From Silvanigrella paludirubra (GTDB taxonomy: Bacteria > Bdellovibrionota_B > Oligoflexia > Silvanigrellales > Silvanigrellaceae): a stretch of 64,000 nucleotides of DNA. The notes under the pieces were generated by a model. The model was given only the letters and a program-made list of their open reading frames with translations. It was not told where the DNA came from and ran no database searches. The position numbers and the translations under genes are program-made. Location of the stretch: NCBI RefSeq assembly GCF_009208775.1, contig NZ_WFLM01000001.1, positions 62,001 to 126,000 of the forward strand, given 5' to 3'. Position 1 is the first letter of the stretch, and every line of letters begins with the position of its first letter. Shown in pieces: positions 18,705 through 28,497 of the stretch.

Positions 18705-20021
18705 TTAAATCTCTTTTTTATCTAAAATTCGATATAAAATGTCTTTAGCAAAAACAGTAGCCCCCAAACTTTCCATTATAAGCAGATTCCCCCCAAGACG
18801 TCTATTTATAAATATGATTTCTGGAGAAGGTGCTCTAAATTTTGTGTGTCGCATAAAATGGATAGATTCCATATTTGTCCTTTTTAACTGATGGCAATCT
18901 TTCCATGAATATTTGTCATTCATAAAAGGTTCAATTGCGATTTCCATCATTTTTATAAAGCTTTCTTTCGCTTCAGGAGAATCATGTCTATTTAAAAAGC
19001 CCATTTTTTTAGCTGTTTTAATAAGCTCATTCTCATTTTTTTGGACAGCAGAAAGAGTTAATTTTGAATAGTTTTCAATTAATTCATCACTTAATTCTTG
19101 AGTAGCACCAAAATCTAATAGAACTAATTCACCATTATCTGTAACTAAAAAGTTTGCAGGATTGGGATCGGATTGAATGTGTTTAAAATGAAATATTTCT
19201 GTAAAGACAAGTTCAAGTAAAATATTTCCTAAATTATCTCTTTTTTTTATATATTCAGGATCAGTATGTAATATTTTTGAATATTTATTTAACCACTCTT
19301 GTAAACTTATTGCCTCAATCCATTCCGTCGTTAATACATTTTTAGTTGAATATTCAGCAAAAGTTTTTGGTACGATAATTTGATTATTTGTTTTAAATTT
19401 TTCTCTATAAATATTGTAATAATTTTTTTCGCGCTCGAAATCCAATTCTTGAATAAAAAGCATTTCTACAGCTTCAAATATTTGATCATAGTTTGCCATA
19501 TTTGGCATGAGATTTGCGATCTTAACAATTTTTTTCATGTTTTGAAGATCGGATTTTACACTTTTTTCAAGATCAGGATATTGTACTTTAATGGCAACAT
19601 TTGTTCCATCTTTAAGTGTTGCTTTATGAACTTGACCAATACTGGCAGCGTGTACTGCTGTTTTTTCAATATTTGAAAATCCATCTAAATTTCCAAATTC
19701 TTTTAAAAGAATAGGTTCAATAAAACTCCAGTTTTTTGATGTTGCTTGGGATTGCAGTTTTCCTAGTGCGTCTTTCCAGCCTGGTGGAAGAATATTATCA
19801 TCAACCATGCTTAAAAGCTGCCCTACTTTCATAGCAGCCCCTTTTAATTCATCTAACCCTTTTACAAGTCTGAGTGCGGCTTCACTCATAAAGGAGTCTG
19901 TTTCTTCTGAATTTTTATTTAATTTTCTTTTAAGAGCTTCGTTTCCTGCACGAATTGCTGTGCTGCTAATGGTGCGAATAAGGGACATAGCTCTATTTTT
20001 TGGGCTATTTTCTTCTTTCAA
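18705..20021 (-). CDS. ABC1/UbiB-family atypical kinase
   Basis: A 438-residue ABC1 (UbiB/ADCK-like) kinase-fold protein. The family hallmark KxGQ appears as KVGQLLSM near residue 65. The Ala-rich nucleotide loop is AASIGQVHKA near 125, followed by VAIKVQYP. The catalytic region reads QSDPNPANFL and LLDFGA. No C-terminal membrane helices are evident, unlike E. coli UbiB. Relatives support lipid or quinone metabolism with ATPase activity. A link to menaquinone is possible given menD in the window, but not shown. First gene of a two-gene unit with the QueD-like gene. Confidence 0.88.
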   Translation of the reverse strand: MKEENSPKNRAMSLIRTISSTAIRAGNEALKRKLNKNSEETDSFMSEAALRLVKGLDELKGAAMKVGQLLSMVDDNILPPGWKDALGKLQSQATSKNWSFIEPILLKEFGNLDGFSNIEKTAVHAASIGQVHKATLKDGTNVAIKVQYPDLEKSVKSDLQNMKKIVKIANLMPNMANYDQIFEAVEMLFIQELDFEREKNYYNIYREKFKTNNQIIVPKTFAEYSTKNVLTTEWIEAISLQEWLNKYSKILHTDPEYIKKRDNLGNILLELVFTEIFHFKHIQSDPNPANFLVTDNGELVLLDFGATQELSDELIENYSKLTLSAVQKNENELIKTAKKMGFLNRHDSPEAKESFIKMMEIAIEPFMNDKYSWKDCHQLKRTNMESIHFMRHTKFRAPSPEIIFINRRLGGNLLIMESLGATVFAKDILYRILDKKEI

Positions 20022-20251
20022 GGAGAGTTCCTTTGTGTTTTTCAGATTATTCTATTGAACTAGATTCCACTGTAAATAGTAACAGAACCTCATTTTAGGG
20101 ATACAATAAAAATCTAATGGATGCTAATGTCAGGAGAGTTTAGATTCAAAACGATTTCTAATTTCTTTATTATTCACTAAAATTTTATAAAAAAACATGT
20201 GAAATATTATTCTTTTTCATTTTTCTTACATAAAATTATAAATGAATTAAA

Positions 20252-22159
20252 CTAAAAGTCCAATTCATTTATAGCTCTGAAAGCTTGATCTATAGCGGGT
20301 TGAGTTAGGGGATTCCAATCTGAATCAGAATTAGCAATAACAACATTCCCAAAAGGTTGCCTTGCTAATTTTATAATTTGTTGACTTTGTTCTTGATCAT
20401 CAAATAAAGAATTATAATAATACGAGTATCCATGTGCCCAGCGGTTTACTGTGATAGAAAGTATGTCGCTTTTATGATTAAAATACCCTGTATTCCCCAA
20501 AATTCGTTGCAATTGATTCCGTATTTCATTTTCTAAAGTTTGAAATGAAGTGGTTAATAATTTATGCCGTCCTATTCTGAATTGGGAGCGTGCGTCTAGA
20601 CCTTGATTTGGAGCACAAGGTATTGATACCATATGCAATAAAATCGGATTTTCTGGATCTCTTGGGTGTGAATAGCCTCCCATATTAACGGGATAATCTA
20701 GCTTAATTCTAGAATATGGCATTGAAGGAGAATATATATCGTGAACACCCAATTTTATAAAAGATTTCCAGTTTGATATCATCACATTTGTATAAATAAC
20801 AGGTGCTTTAACATTCATGGAAAGTGCATCTTTTTGTTCTTTAGGAAGTTCTGTTACGATATCAGGAATCATCATATTGTAATTTGCCATGACAACATGT
20901 TTTGCCTGTATTTTATGAAGTTTTCCTAATTTTATAAATTGGCCTTCTGAATTAAATATAGGTTTTTCTAAGTATCCAATATCAACTAATTTATTTTTTG
21001 CATTTGTTACATTAACTACAGTGCTACTTAAGCGAATACGGACAGAATTTTGACTTAAATCGAGTTTAGAATAATTTAATTTATGAAGAACTATCGTATT
21101 CATATCTTTATGACCATTAAAAACTTTAGGAATAAGTCTGTTTACGAGAAGTCTTGCAATACTGGCATTTCCATCGGGAAAATGATAAATATAAGGTTCA
21201 CTTGGTACTTCAGGATTATCTTCAGGTAAATTCATACCATCTAGTCCAGGAAGTTCTAATTCTCTTGCTTCTAATGTTGAAATAGCATCAATTCCAATTG
21301 CATCAAAGTCATGGCTTTTAGCTTGAAAAAATTTTGTAGCTTGTTCGCTAAGAAGAACATGCTTCAATAAAAAATCTCTATAACTTATTTTTTGTAAGTA
21401 TTTTATTTTGTCTTCTACTAATGGAATTTTTGGAAGATAATCAATTTTTTCGGTATATAATTTTATTAATGCATTTTTATCATTTTCATTTAATGGAAAA
21501 TCATTAATAAATTCTTTTATAGGTCTCCCATTTAGTCTATTTGGATCAATATCGTCATCAGCAAAAGATGTGGGATCTCCTGAAACTATTTTATCTACAG
21601 AAAAATTTTCTGTATCGAAAAAAACTCCTCTACTAAGCTTTAAATTGGGATAAAAATTTCTTTCAAATTTATTCCCAAGTTTGTCAATTTTAATTCCTAA
21701 CTCATTAAATAAATTTAAAACTACTTTACTTGAAGAATGTTTCGGAGATTCTAAAGATTCAGTGCCACCGTATCCTAAAATGAAATTTTTATTATTAGAA
21801 AACTCGTTACGTTTTGCATGTCCACCAAAATCATCATGATTATCAAGAATAAGAATTTTTGCATTTTTATTTTTATTTAAATAAAAATAGGCAGATGATA
21901 ATCCACTGATTCCTGCACCAACAACTACTAAATCATAAGTTTCTTCCACGGGTAATTGATCTATTGGAAATGTAATATGCCCTCTTGAAAGGGCATGAGC
22001 ACTTTCAAAGGAACCAATATGACTCCCTCTTAATCCTGTTAAGCTTGGTGGATAATTTGAAATATTTTTTTCTTTTGCATTTAAAATATCAATTGGAGTT
22101 AATCCTGCAAGGATTGCTATAGAAGTTCCATTAATAAAGTCACGACGAGTTATACTCAT
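20252..22159 (-). CDS. Tat-exported FAD-dependent oxidoreductase, spermidine dehydrogenase-like
   Basis: A 635-residue flavoprotein. It begins with a twin-arginine signal (SITRRDFING, then a hydrophobic stretch to about residue 28), so it is exported folded. A short conserved block TGLRGSHIGSFESAHALS (41-58) precedes the FAD-binding Rossmann motif VVVGAGISGLSSAY (GAGISG 81-86) and the acidic ribose-binding end LILDNHDDFGGHAKRNEF. This arrangement is that of SpdH-type spermidine dehydrogenases, periplasmic enzymes that oxidise spermidine. Substrate assignment is by resemblance. speD, which makes the aminopropyl donor for spermidine, lies 5 kb away but is separately transcribed. Confidence 0.75.
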   Translation of the reverse strand: MSITRRDFINGTSIAILAGLTPIDILNAKEKNISNYPPSLTGLRGSHIGSFESAHALSRGHITFPIDQLPVEETYDLVVVGAGISGLSSAYFYLNKNKNAKILILDNHDDFGGHAKRNEFSNNKNFILGYGGTESLESPKHSSSKVVLNLFNELGIKIDKLGNKFERNFYPNLKLSRGVFFDTENFSVDKIVSGDPTSFADDDIDPNRLNGRPIKEFINDFPLNENDKNALIKLYTEKIDYLPKIPLVEDKIKYLQKISYRDFLLKHVLLSEQATKFFQAKSHDFDAIGIDAISTLEARELELPGLDGMNLPEDNPEVPSEPYIYHFPDGNASIARLLVNRLIPKVFNGHKDMNTIVLHKLNYSKLDLSQNSVRIRLSSTVVNVTNAKNKLVDIGYLEKPIFNSEGQFIKLGKLHKIQAKHVVMANYNMMIPDIVTELPKEQKDALSMNVKAPVIYTNVMISNWKSFIKLGVHDIYSPSMPYSRIKLDYPVNMGGYSHPRDPENPILLHMVSIPCAPNQGLDARSQFRIGRHKLLTTSFQTLENEIRNQLQRILGNTGYFNHKSDILSITVNRWAHGYSYYYNSLFDDQEQSQQIIKLARQPFGNVVIANSDSDWNPLTQPAIDQAFRAINELDF

Positions 22160-22285
22160 AAATAATCCTTTAATTAAATTCTACTGTTGGTTATTTTAAG
22201 GCTATTTTATTTTAAATCAATAAGTTGTATTGAAAAAGGAGAAAAAATTATTTAATGTTCGGATTCATTAATCCTGGGAGAAAAT

Positions 22286-23089
22286 ATGATTTATCAGAAT
22301 GGAAATTTTGACGAAATTTTACTAAATAAGTTTTTTTTTATACCTAAAAAACTGAATAATGATAATTATTATGAATTTGACGATCTTATTTTAACAAAAA
22401 CACCTTACCACAGCTCTTTGTTTAATATTTGCTGGGTGAATAAAATTAATCCAATTTATTTTGAAAATTCAATGAAAAAAACGATTGAATATTTTTCTCC
22501 AAAACCTTTCTCACTATGGTTTTATTCAGATGATTTTCCTGATTTTTTAAATGAAATATTAAATAAACTTTCATTTAGTAAAAAAAATAATAAAATTGGA
22601 ATGAGCTATGATTTAAATAATTTTGATCTAAATAAATTATCTATTGAAAAACATAAAATTACTGAAATTAGATCGGATAATGAATTAGATGAATTTTTAA
22701 ATGTCATTGATGAATATGAGCCCTGTGCAAGAGGTTATTTTAAAAAAATATCAAAAGAACTTGGTTTTTCAAAAGATAACCCTTATCGCTATTTTTATTT
22801 AAGTATCTTTGATAAACCTATTTCTATAGCATCTTTATATTTTCATAATGAAAATTGTGGTTTATTTGATGTTTTTACTCATCCTAATTTTAGAAGAAAA
22901 GGTTATGCCTTAAATTTATTTTTATCGCTTTTAGATTATGCAAAAATGAATGGAGCAAAAAAATTATTTTTGACAACTTCATTTTCAGAAAAATCAAATG
23001 AAAATAAACTTGTTGAATTTTATAAAAAAATTGGTTTTCATGAAGATTGTAAATACATTTGTTTTGAATATGAAGGATCTGGATTTTAA
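22286..23089 (+). CDS. GNAT-family N-acetyltransferase
   Basis: A 267-residue protein with a GNAT domain in its C-terminal half. The acetyl-CoA loop is FRRKGYALNLFL near residues 210-222, preceded by the LFDVFTHP strand and followed by FYKKIGFHEDCKYICFEYEG, the usual last strands. The N-terminal 125 residues are divergent and rich in Asn, Asp, Phe and Tyr; they may be a second, degenerate GNAT-like half. GGGAG precedes the ATG. The stop overlaps the RarD stop by 4 nt, tail to tail. Substrate unknown. Confidence 0.8.
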   Translation: MIYQNGNFDEILLNKFFFIPKKLNNDNYYEFDDLILTKTPYHSSLFNICWVNKINPIYFENSMKKTIEYFSPKPFSLWFYSDDFPDFLNEILNKLSFSKKNNKIGMSYDLNNFDLNKLSIEKHKITEIRSDNELDEFLNVIDEYEPCARGYFKKISKELGFSKDNPYRYFYLSIFDKPISIASLYFHNENCGLFDVFTHPNFRRKGYALNLFLSLLDYAKMNGAKKLFLTTSFSEKSNENKLVEFYKKIGFHEDCKYICFEYEGSGF

Positions 23090-24009
23090 GAAACTTTATT
23101 TTGAATTGTTTTTCTATTTTTATTTATAAGCCAAATACTGTTCATAATATAAAAAAGAAGAGCAATCCATACTAACGAAAAACTTAATATTTTTGTGCTA
23201 TTTATATTTTCTTTAAAGATAAAAACAGCAATTAATAGTTGTAATGTAGGACTTATGTATTGAAAAAAACCTACCTTGCTTAAAGGTAATAATTTTGCTC
23301 CAGCAACATATAATAATAGTGGAATGGAAGTGATAACTCCCGCAAAACATAATAAAATACTTAAATTTATATTTGCTAAAAAAGTTAATTTTGCGTTCAT
23401 GTTTAAATAAACAATATATGTGAATGCAATAGGAGCAAGTATTAAAGTTTCTATGGTAAGGCCATGTATGGAATCAATTTTGACTTGTCTTCGTAAAAGA
23501 GCATAAAAACCAAATGTACCTGCTAAAAGGACAGGGATAAAAGGGGTAAATCCAGTAAAATTGATTTCAGTAAATTGAATAATTATCGCTATAATTGTTA
23601 TAGATAATGAAATTTTTTGTACTTTATTTAAACTTTCTTTTAAAAAAATTAAGCCGAGCATAATATTAAAAATTGGGGAAATAAAGTAACCAAAACTAGA
23701 TTCCATAAGATGGTTATTTAAAATAGCCCAAATATAAGTCAACCAGTTTACAGATATCAATATAGAGGTGCAAATTAAAGTAGCGAGATTTTTAGGTGAA
23801 TAAAAAACTTCAATCAATTTATGAATTTGTTTCTTATAAGCAACAATTGTAATAAGAAATAATATAGACCAAAGTATGCGATGCGCTAAAATTTCTAATG
23901 GATTTACGGTTTGCAAAGCTTTAAAATAAATGGGCGTTAACCCCCAACTTAAAAAAGCAATTATAATAAAGATAATTCCATATGTACTTGATTTTAATTT
24001 ATCTTTCAC
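23086..24009 (-). CDS. rarD: RarD-family EamA transporter
   Basis: A 307-residue inner-membrane protein with about ten hydrophobic segments in two EamA repeats. RarD signatures are SWGLTPIYFKALQTVNPLEILAHR (in part), SVNWLTYIWAI, SSFGYFISPIFNIMLGL and, in the second repeat, FFQYISPTLQLL. It belongs to the drug/metabolite transporter superfamily, and the substrate of RarD is not well established. GTG is the start, 6 nt after AAGGA. The 225-nt region upstream, before the HerA gene, is AT-rich and holds no gene I can support. Confidence 0.9.
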   Translation of the reverse strand: MKDKLKSSTYGIIFIIIAFLSWGLTPIYFKALQTVNPLEILAHRILWSILFLITIVAYKKQIHKLIEVFYSPKNLATLICTSILISVNWLTYIWAILNNHLMESSFGYFISPIFNIMLGLIFLKESLNKVQKISLSITIIAIIIQFTEINFTGFTPFIPVLLAGTFGFYALLRRQVKIDSIHGLTIETLILAPIAFTYIVYLNMNAKLTFLANINLSILLCFAGVITSIPLLLYVAGAKLLPLSKVGFFQYISPTLQLLIAVFIFKENINSTKILSFSLVWIALLFYIMNSIWLINKNRKTIQNKVS

Positions 24010-24234
24010 GCTTTTTCCTTACTAAAATTATTTTAAAGGATATGAATTGTATTTCATTCAATTTTTAAAATGAAATGAATTATTATCATGTATGAACTTT
24101 TTTAGAAAATCAATTTTGAGTTTGAAAATAAAACTTAAAAAGAAGTATGATGATTTTTTTATTAAAAAAATACAATTTATAAAATTAAATAAGATATAAT
24201 AAATCATTAAATTATATCAAAAGTTTCTTTATGT

Positions 24235-25998
24235 TCAATTACCATTTTGCCATTTTTCTTTTATCTCATCTATTCTTAATTCTTTCCATTCTTGTTTCCA
24301 AAGATTTAAATATGGAATGTCTATAGAAGAAGGATTTGGACTGCATTGATCAATTTGCACTAGCGAAGGTAACATAATTGCTTCACCAACTAATAAGGCT
24401 TCGCCAGCTTTTAATGAAGGCATCATGTCAATAAGGTTTCCAAGAGTATCAGGTAGAAGTTTTTTAACATAGTTTTGATCATTAGGATTTGTAAGTCTCA
24501 TGGCAATAAAGTTATTACATTGAGAAAAAATTGTTTCAGATATTTCAGAAGGTCTTTGGCTAGATAAAAGAAGGCTAATTCCATATTTTCTTCCTTCTTT
24601 AGCAATTCTTTCTATTGAATTTTTTGATGATCTAAATTTTGTTAGATCACTATTTGGGGCATATTTATGAGCTTCTTCATATACAAGTAAAAATGGGATA
24701 TCATTATTTATCTCTTCATTTGAATCTTTTTCACACCGAATTTTTTTATATATATAGCCATATTCAAATAAAAGTCTTGAAATTAATGAAACAGTAATAC
24801 TTAGTACTTCAAAGGGGACACCACTTAAATCAATTATCGTTACATTTGATTTATTATTATAACCCATTAAACAACTTAAAACATTTTCAAATTTAGCGTT
24901 TTTAGACTTTTCTCCAAATAAAAATTGCAATCGATCATTTGAAATTTTTGAATTTAAACGAATATAAAATTTATCAAGGCTTCCATCTGCATAATCTCCC
25001 TTTTTAATATTTTGAGCTTTTGTAGTGAAAAATTTAAGAGGTTCAGTAAAATATTTTTCTATTCTATTCTCATCATTCAATTCAATCCCTGAATTTTCAT
25101 CAGTTTGGTCTTTAAAACAAGAAGTCCCATCATTAATCATATATCGAGTATTATTTTTTGCATTTATTGTTTCATTTTTGTAATTATATATAGCATTTTT
25201 AACTTCATTAATACAAAAGAATACTGGGCTGTCATAATATATTTTTTCAATTTTTCTATTATGCTTTTTTTTATTTTCAGTAACTAATGTTCTAAAAATT
25301 GATGATTGATTATAATTATCCCTCTCACCTGTATCGAGAAGAATATCTTCAAGTTCTTCGCTATTTAGGAGCCAATAAGGTAAAATTAAATTTTCAATAT
25401 CTATTATATTAGCTTTAGGAAAAGCTGATTTGTATTCTGAATGTATATCGAATATAATAATATGTGAGTTATTTAGAGAATAGGTTCCGTTTTTTTCTTC
25501 AACAGCTGATTGGATAATTTTAGAAATTGTGTGAGATTTTCCTGAACCTGTAGAACCAACAATTGCAATATGTTTATTAAAAAATTTATTTCCATTAATT
25601 GGTATTCTTACTTCTGGATTTGATAAAAGACGCGAAAAAATAAAATTATCTTTATTGTCAGAGTTTTTAAAAATATCTATTATTTCTTGTTCAGTAGCTG
25701 GTTCCACTTTTTTAGGTGGAATAGCAATGGTATCCCCACCGCGTGTAAATATATTATTTTTAATAATTCCAATTGGCATTGCTTCAATTAGATATTTTCT
25801 TCCGCTTTCTTTAATTTCAAGAGAAAAGTTTTCAATTATAGCAAATAATTTAGTATCTTCATTATCAGATATTTTTAAATACGATCCAACTCTTAGAGAT
25901 CTATTAGCTGAGTTATAATCTTCTAGATTATCAACTAAAATTTTTACTTTATTTGGAAATACAGAAATTACTTCGGCATTAATTTGTGATTTATTCAT
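24235..25998 (-). CDS. HerA-type hexameric ATPase of a nuclease-HerA defence module
   Basis: A 587-residue HerA/FtsK-superfamily ATPase. It starts with a beta-rich HAS-barrel-like region (about 1-95). The P-loop GSTGSGKS follows at 148-155, the Walker B strand FLLVYEEAH at about 436-444, a conserved Arg (R470, AKEGRKYG) and the sensor-like LLSSQRP. The ATG overlaps the stop of the upstream nuclease gene as ATGA, so the two are translationally coupled. HerA proteins linked to a DUF4297 or SIR2 protein form known anti-phage systems in which the HerA ring assembles with the effector. Cellular HerA-NurA repair is less likely because the partner is not NurA-like. Confidence 0.9.
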   Translation of the reverse strand: MNKSQINAEVISVFPNKVKILVDNLEDYNSANRSLRVGSYLKISDNEDTKLFAIIENFSLEIKESGRKYLIEAMPIGIIKNNIFTRGGDTIAIPPKKVEPATEQEIIDIFKNSDNKDNFIFSRLLSNPEVRIPINGNKFFNKHIAIVGSTGSGKSHTISKIIQSAVEEKNGTYSLNNSHIIIFDIHSEYKSAFPKANIIDIENLILPYWLLNSEELEDILLDTGERDNYNQSSIFRTLVTENKKKHNRKIEKIYYDSPVFFCINEVKNAIYNYKNETINAKNNTRYMINDGTSCFKDQTDENSGIELNDENRIEKYFTEPLKFFTTKAQNIKKGDYADGSLDKFYIRLNSKISNDRLQFLFGEKSKNAKFENVLSCLMGYNNKSNVTIIDLSGVPFEVLSITVSLISRLLFEYGYIYKKIRCEKDSNEEINNDIPFLLVYEEAHKYAPNSDLTKFRSSKNSIERIAKEGRKYGISLLLSSQRPSEISETIFSQCNNFIAMRLTNPNDQNYVKKLLPDTLGNLIDMMPSLKAGEALLVGEAIMLPSLVQIDQCSPNPSSIDIPYLNLWKQEWKELRIDEIKEKWQNGN

Positions 25999-27206
25999 TT
26001 TAATATCTCCATTGCATCATCTATATTTTCAATTATAATAGATATATTTTTCATAGTATTATTATGATTGTTATAAATTATTTTGTTTAAATAAAATTGA
26101 TATATTTCCTTTGTGTTATTAGATTCTTTTAATATACTTTCTATATGAATTAAGTCATTAATAAGTTTGAATTTTATATTGTTTTCTTCAGTTGGTTTTT
26201 TTATGATTGAATAAGCATTAAATTCGGAGTCTTGATAATCAAATCCATCAATAAAAATATGATTTTCATTCCATAAATTTTTTTTCAATGATATTAAATT
26301 ATTCTTGCATATACCATGAATATAAATGTATGGACAAAATGGTTCCGGTTCTCTTTTTGAAATTTTTGACCATTTTTTTTGTACTAAAAGTATTAACGTT
26401 TTTAATTTTGATAAATCGAAATTATTATTATCAATTTCAAAAAGAAAAAATCTATCAAATGGTGATGTATTAAGGTCTTGAATAAAATAATCATCCTTAA
26501 TTTTTTTATAAAAAATATTTTTTCCTTTATACTCTTTAAGCCAAGAATTAAATAGCACAATTTTTTTGTTTATTTTATCTAAAAATATTTTTTTTGTTAT
26601 TTTTCTATCTTTTTCATCTTTTTTTATTGCAAGATCTGAAATAAGTGCTAATGCATTGGAGTAAAAGTTATTTTTTTCATCATCATTTTTACATTTAAAA
26701 CAAATGGTTATAAGATCTAAAATTTTTTTACGTTGTTCACTAAAGCTTAGTGCATTGATATCAATAGTTAGATTTTTTAGAAAAATATTTAATTCATAAT
26801 CAGTTATATCTATTTCATTATAATGTTCTTTTTTGCTACCTTTTTCTGTATAAGTTAAAAAATTTTCTTTAAAATAAATAATATTTATGGGATGTTTTAG
26901 TTTATTTTGGCCTGATTTATAATGCCCATATAATTTGTATTTAAAATTTTCGTCTCTTTTGTTTTTTTTGAAATCATTCAGCATTAATCGGATTGGTTTT
27001 CCAATTAACGAATGATTGTAATCACTTTCAGAATAATATTTGCACTGGATAGCTAAAGTTTCGTCATTTAAGTTTACATCAATATCTTCTACTCCTTCAA
27101 TAGTAATTACATTAGTATCATTTTGTAAATTTAGAATTTCAAGAATTGAATAGTCAAATTGATAAAAATAGCCTAAAATTGCTTCATTGGCACTTCTTTT
27201 ACCCAT
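25995..27206 (-). CDS. DUF4297/Cap4-like nuclease-domain protein paired with HerA
   Basis: A 403-residue protein. The N-terminus reads GKRSANEAILGYFYQFDYS and then EGVEDIDV with D41 and D43, and IQCKYY with Q54-x-K56. This is the D...QxK active-site pattern of restriction-endonuclease-fold DUF4297/Cap4 proteins, preceded by the GY-YQ motif they share. The remainder is Lys/Asn-rich with no recognised domain and could be the region that contacts HerA or senses a trigger. It is the first gene of a two-gene unit, overlapping HerA by 4 nt. Expected role: DNA cleavage or abortive infection on phage attack. The family is inferred from motifs. Confidence 0.75.
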   Translation of the reverse strand: MGKRSANEAILGYFYQFDYSILEILNLQNDTNVITIEGVEDIDVNLNDETLAIQCKYYSESDYNHSLIGKPIRLMLNDFKKNKRDENFKYKLYGHYKSGQNKLKHPINIIYFKENFLTYTEKGSKKEHYNEIDITDYELNIFLKNLTIDINALSFSEQRKKILDLITICFKCKNDDEKNNFYSNALALISDLAIKKDEKDRKITKKIFLDKINKKIVLFNSWLKEYKGKNIFYKKIKDDYFIQDLNTSPFDRFFLFEIDNNNFDLSKLKTLILLVQKKWSKISKREPEPFCPYIYIHGICKNNLISLKKNLWNENHIFIDGFDYQDSEFNAYSIIKKPTEENNIKFKLINDLIHIESILKESNNTKEIYQFYLNKIIYNNHNNTMKNISIIIENIDDAMEILK

Positions 27207-27436
27207 AGAAATCCTTTATTTAATAATTGGAATTAATTCTTTGAGAATAAAAAAACTTTTAAATCAATCATTCTTCATAGCGCGAAGATTTTTTTTTAAA
27301 TATCATAATTATACTTTATTGTAAAATTAAAATATTATATTTATCAAATTTTTCATTTCAAGAAAATTAAATTTAAATAAAATATTAATTTTTCGCATTA
27401 AAAAAATGCCTTAAATTTTCGATTTTAAAATTATAC

Positions 27437-27470
27437 ATAAAAAAAGACCCTATTCATAAGAATAAGGTCT
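27437..27470 (-). terminator. intrinsic terminator after speD
   Basis: Read on the minus strand, AGACC-TTATTC and GAATAG-GGTCT pair around a TTAT loop (27445-27470), followed by a run of seven T. It lies about 20 nt past the speD stop. Confidence 0.85.
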
Positions 27471-27490
27471 TAAAAGAAATTCAAAAATAT

Positions 27491-28282
27491 TTATTTTTTT
27501 AATTTTGCGATTGATTCCATTTCTTTACGAATAAGAATCATTTTTTCCGTAGCTAATTCTGGTGGAACCGTACGTGGATTTCTAAAGTAACTGCTTTCAT
27601 CAAGCTCACGACGGCAAAACATGGTTTGATAGGTATGATGCTCTGGTGAGTTCATATCAATTGTATCATAGTCACGTAAAATGAGCGGCGAAACATATTT
27701 AGTTATGCTAGACATGTCATGATCCATAAATATTTTTTCGTTACGTTTGTTACGTGCAAAACCACGGACAACGTAATCTACACACACAACATCTGTTTCA
27801 AATGCTTTAAACATAAAATCTAGCGCATAAAGCGGAGAAATGCTTCCGCAAGTAGCAATGTCAATGTCTACTCTAAAGCTACATATACCAGATGGATCTA
27901 GGCTATCTGGATAGGTATGGGCGCAGATGTGGCTCTTGTCTAAATGTATAGAAACTGTAGATTGAGCCATGAGGTTAGAGGACTTTGAAGATGAGGATTG
28001 CATGTTTGCTTCTTTTGTAGCCTGATCTCCTTTAAGATCGCTCATTAAAAGCACCACACTAGCTCCATAAGGATCGAAATCTTTTGAACTTACGTTCAAT
28101 ACTTCGGCATCTATGATTTCAGCAATGCGAATGAGTTGTGACTCGATCTGTCTTGCAGAATATTTTTCGTCAATATAACGAATATAGGAAGCTCTTTCCT
28201 CATCATTAAGAGCAACTGCAAAGTCATAGAGATTAAAGCTTAAAGCTTTCGTAAGGTTGTTAAAGCCGAGTATTTCTGTCAT
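27491..28282 (-). CDS. speD: S-adenosylmethionine decarboxylase proenzyme
   Basis: SpeD makes decarboxylated S-adenosylmethionine, the aminopropyl donor for spermidine. The 263-residue protein matches the long enterobacterial form from the start (GFNNLTKALSF). It has the self-cleavage site LDKSHIC at 114-120, where Ser117 becomes the pyruvoyl group. It continues with AHTYPDS, FRVDIDIATCGSISPL and YVVRGFAR. A Ser-rich insertion near 93-108 replaces the E. coli loop before the cleavage site. No speE is adjacent. The transcript ends in a clear terminator. Confidence 0.95.
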   Translation of the reverse strand: MTEILGFNNLTKALSFNLYDFAVALNDEERASYIRYIDEKYSARQIESQLIRIAEIIDAEVLNVSSKDFDPYGASVVLLMSDLKGDQATKEANMQSSSSKSSNLMAQSTVSIHLDKSHICAHTYPDSLDPSGICSFRVDIDIATCGSISPLYALDFMFKAFETDVVCVDYVVRGFARNKRNEKIFMDHDMSSITKYVSPLILRDYDTIDMNSPEHHTYQTMFCRRELDESSYFRNPRTVPPELATEKMILIRKEMESIAKLKK

Positions 28283-28497
28283 CTTATGTCCTCAATGAGT
28301 TCTGCTTATTGTTACCTAAGCAAATTATCTGATCTTACAGATATAATGCAATATAGTGTAGAGTGGAAAATGCAACAGTAATTTTCCTCTACGCAACAGA
28401 TTGGGTAAAATATTGTAGCATAGACAGTCTTGCAAGGATATTTTTCAAGTTTTTTGGTTTTATAAATTTAATAAAATCAATATGTAAGGTGTATCAG

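Noticed and set aside
24235..25998. HerA as part of the HerA-NurA end-resection machinery
   Set aside because: The coupled partner has a DUF4297-like active-site pattern and not the NurA RNase H-like layout.
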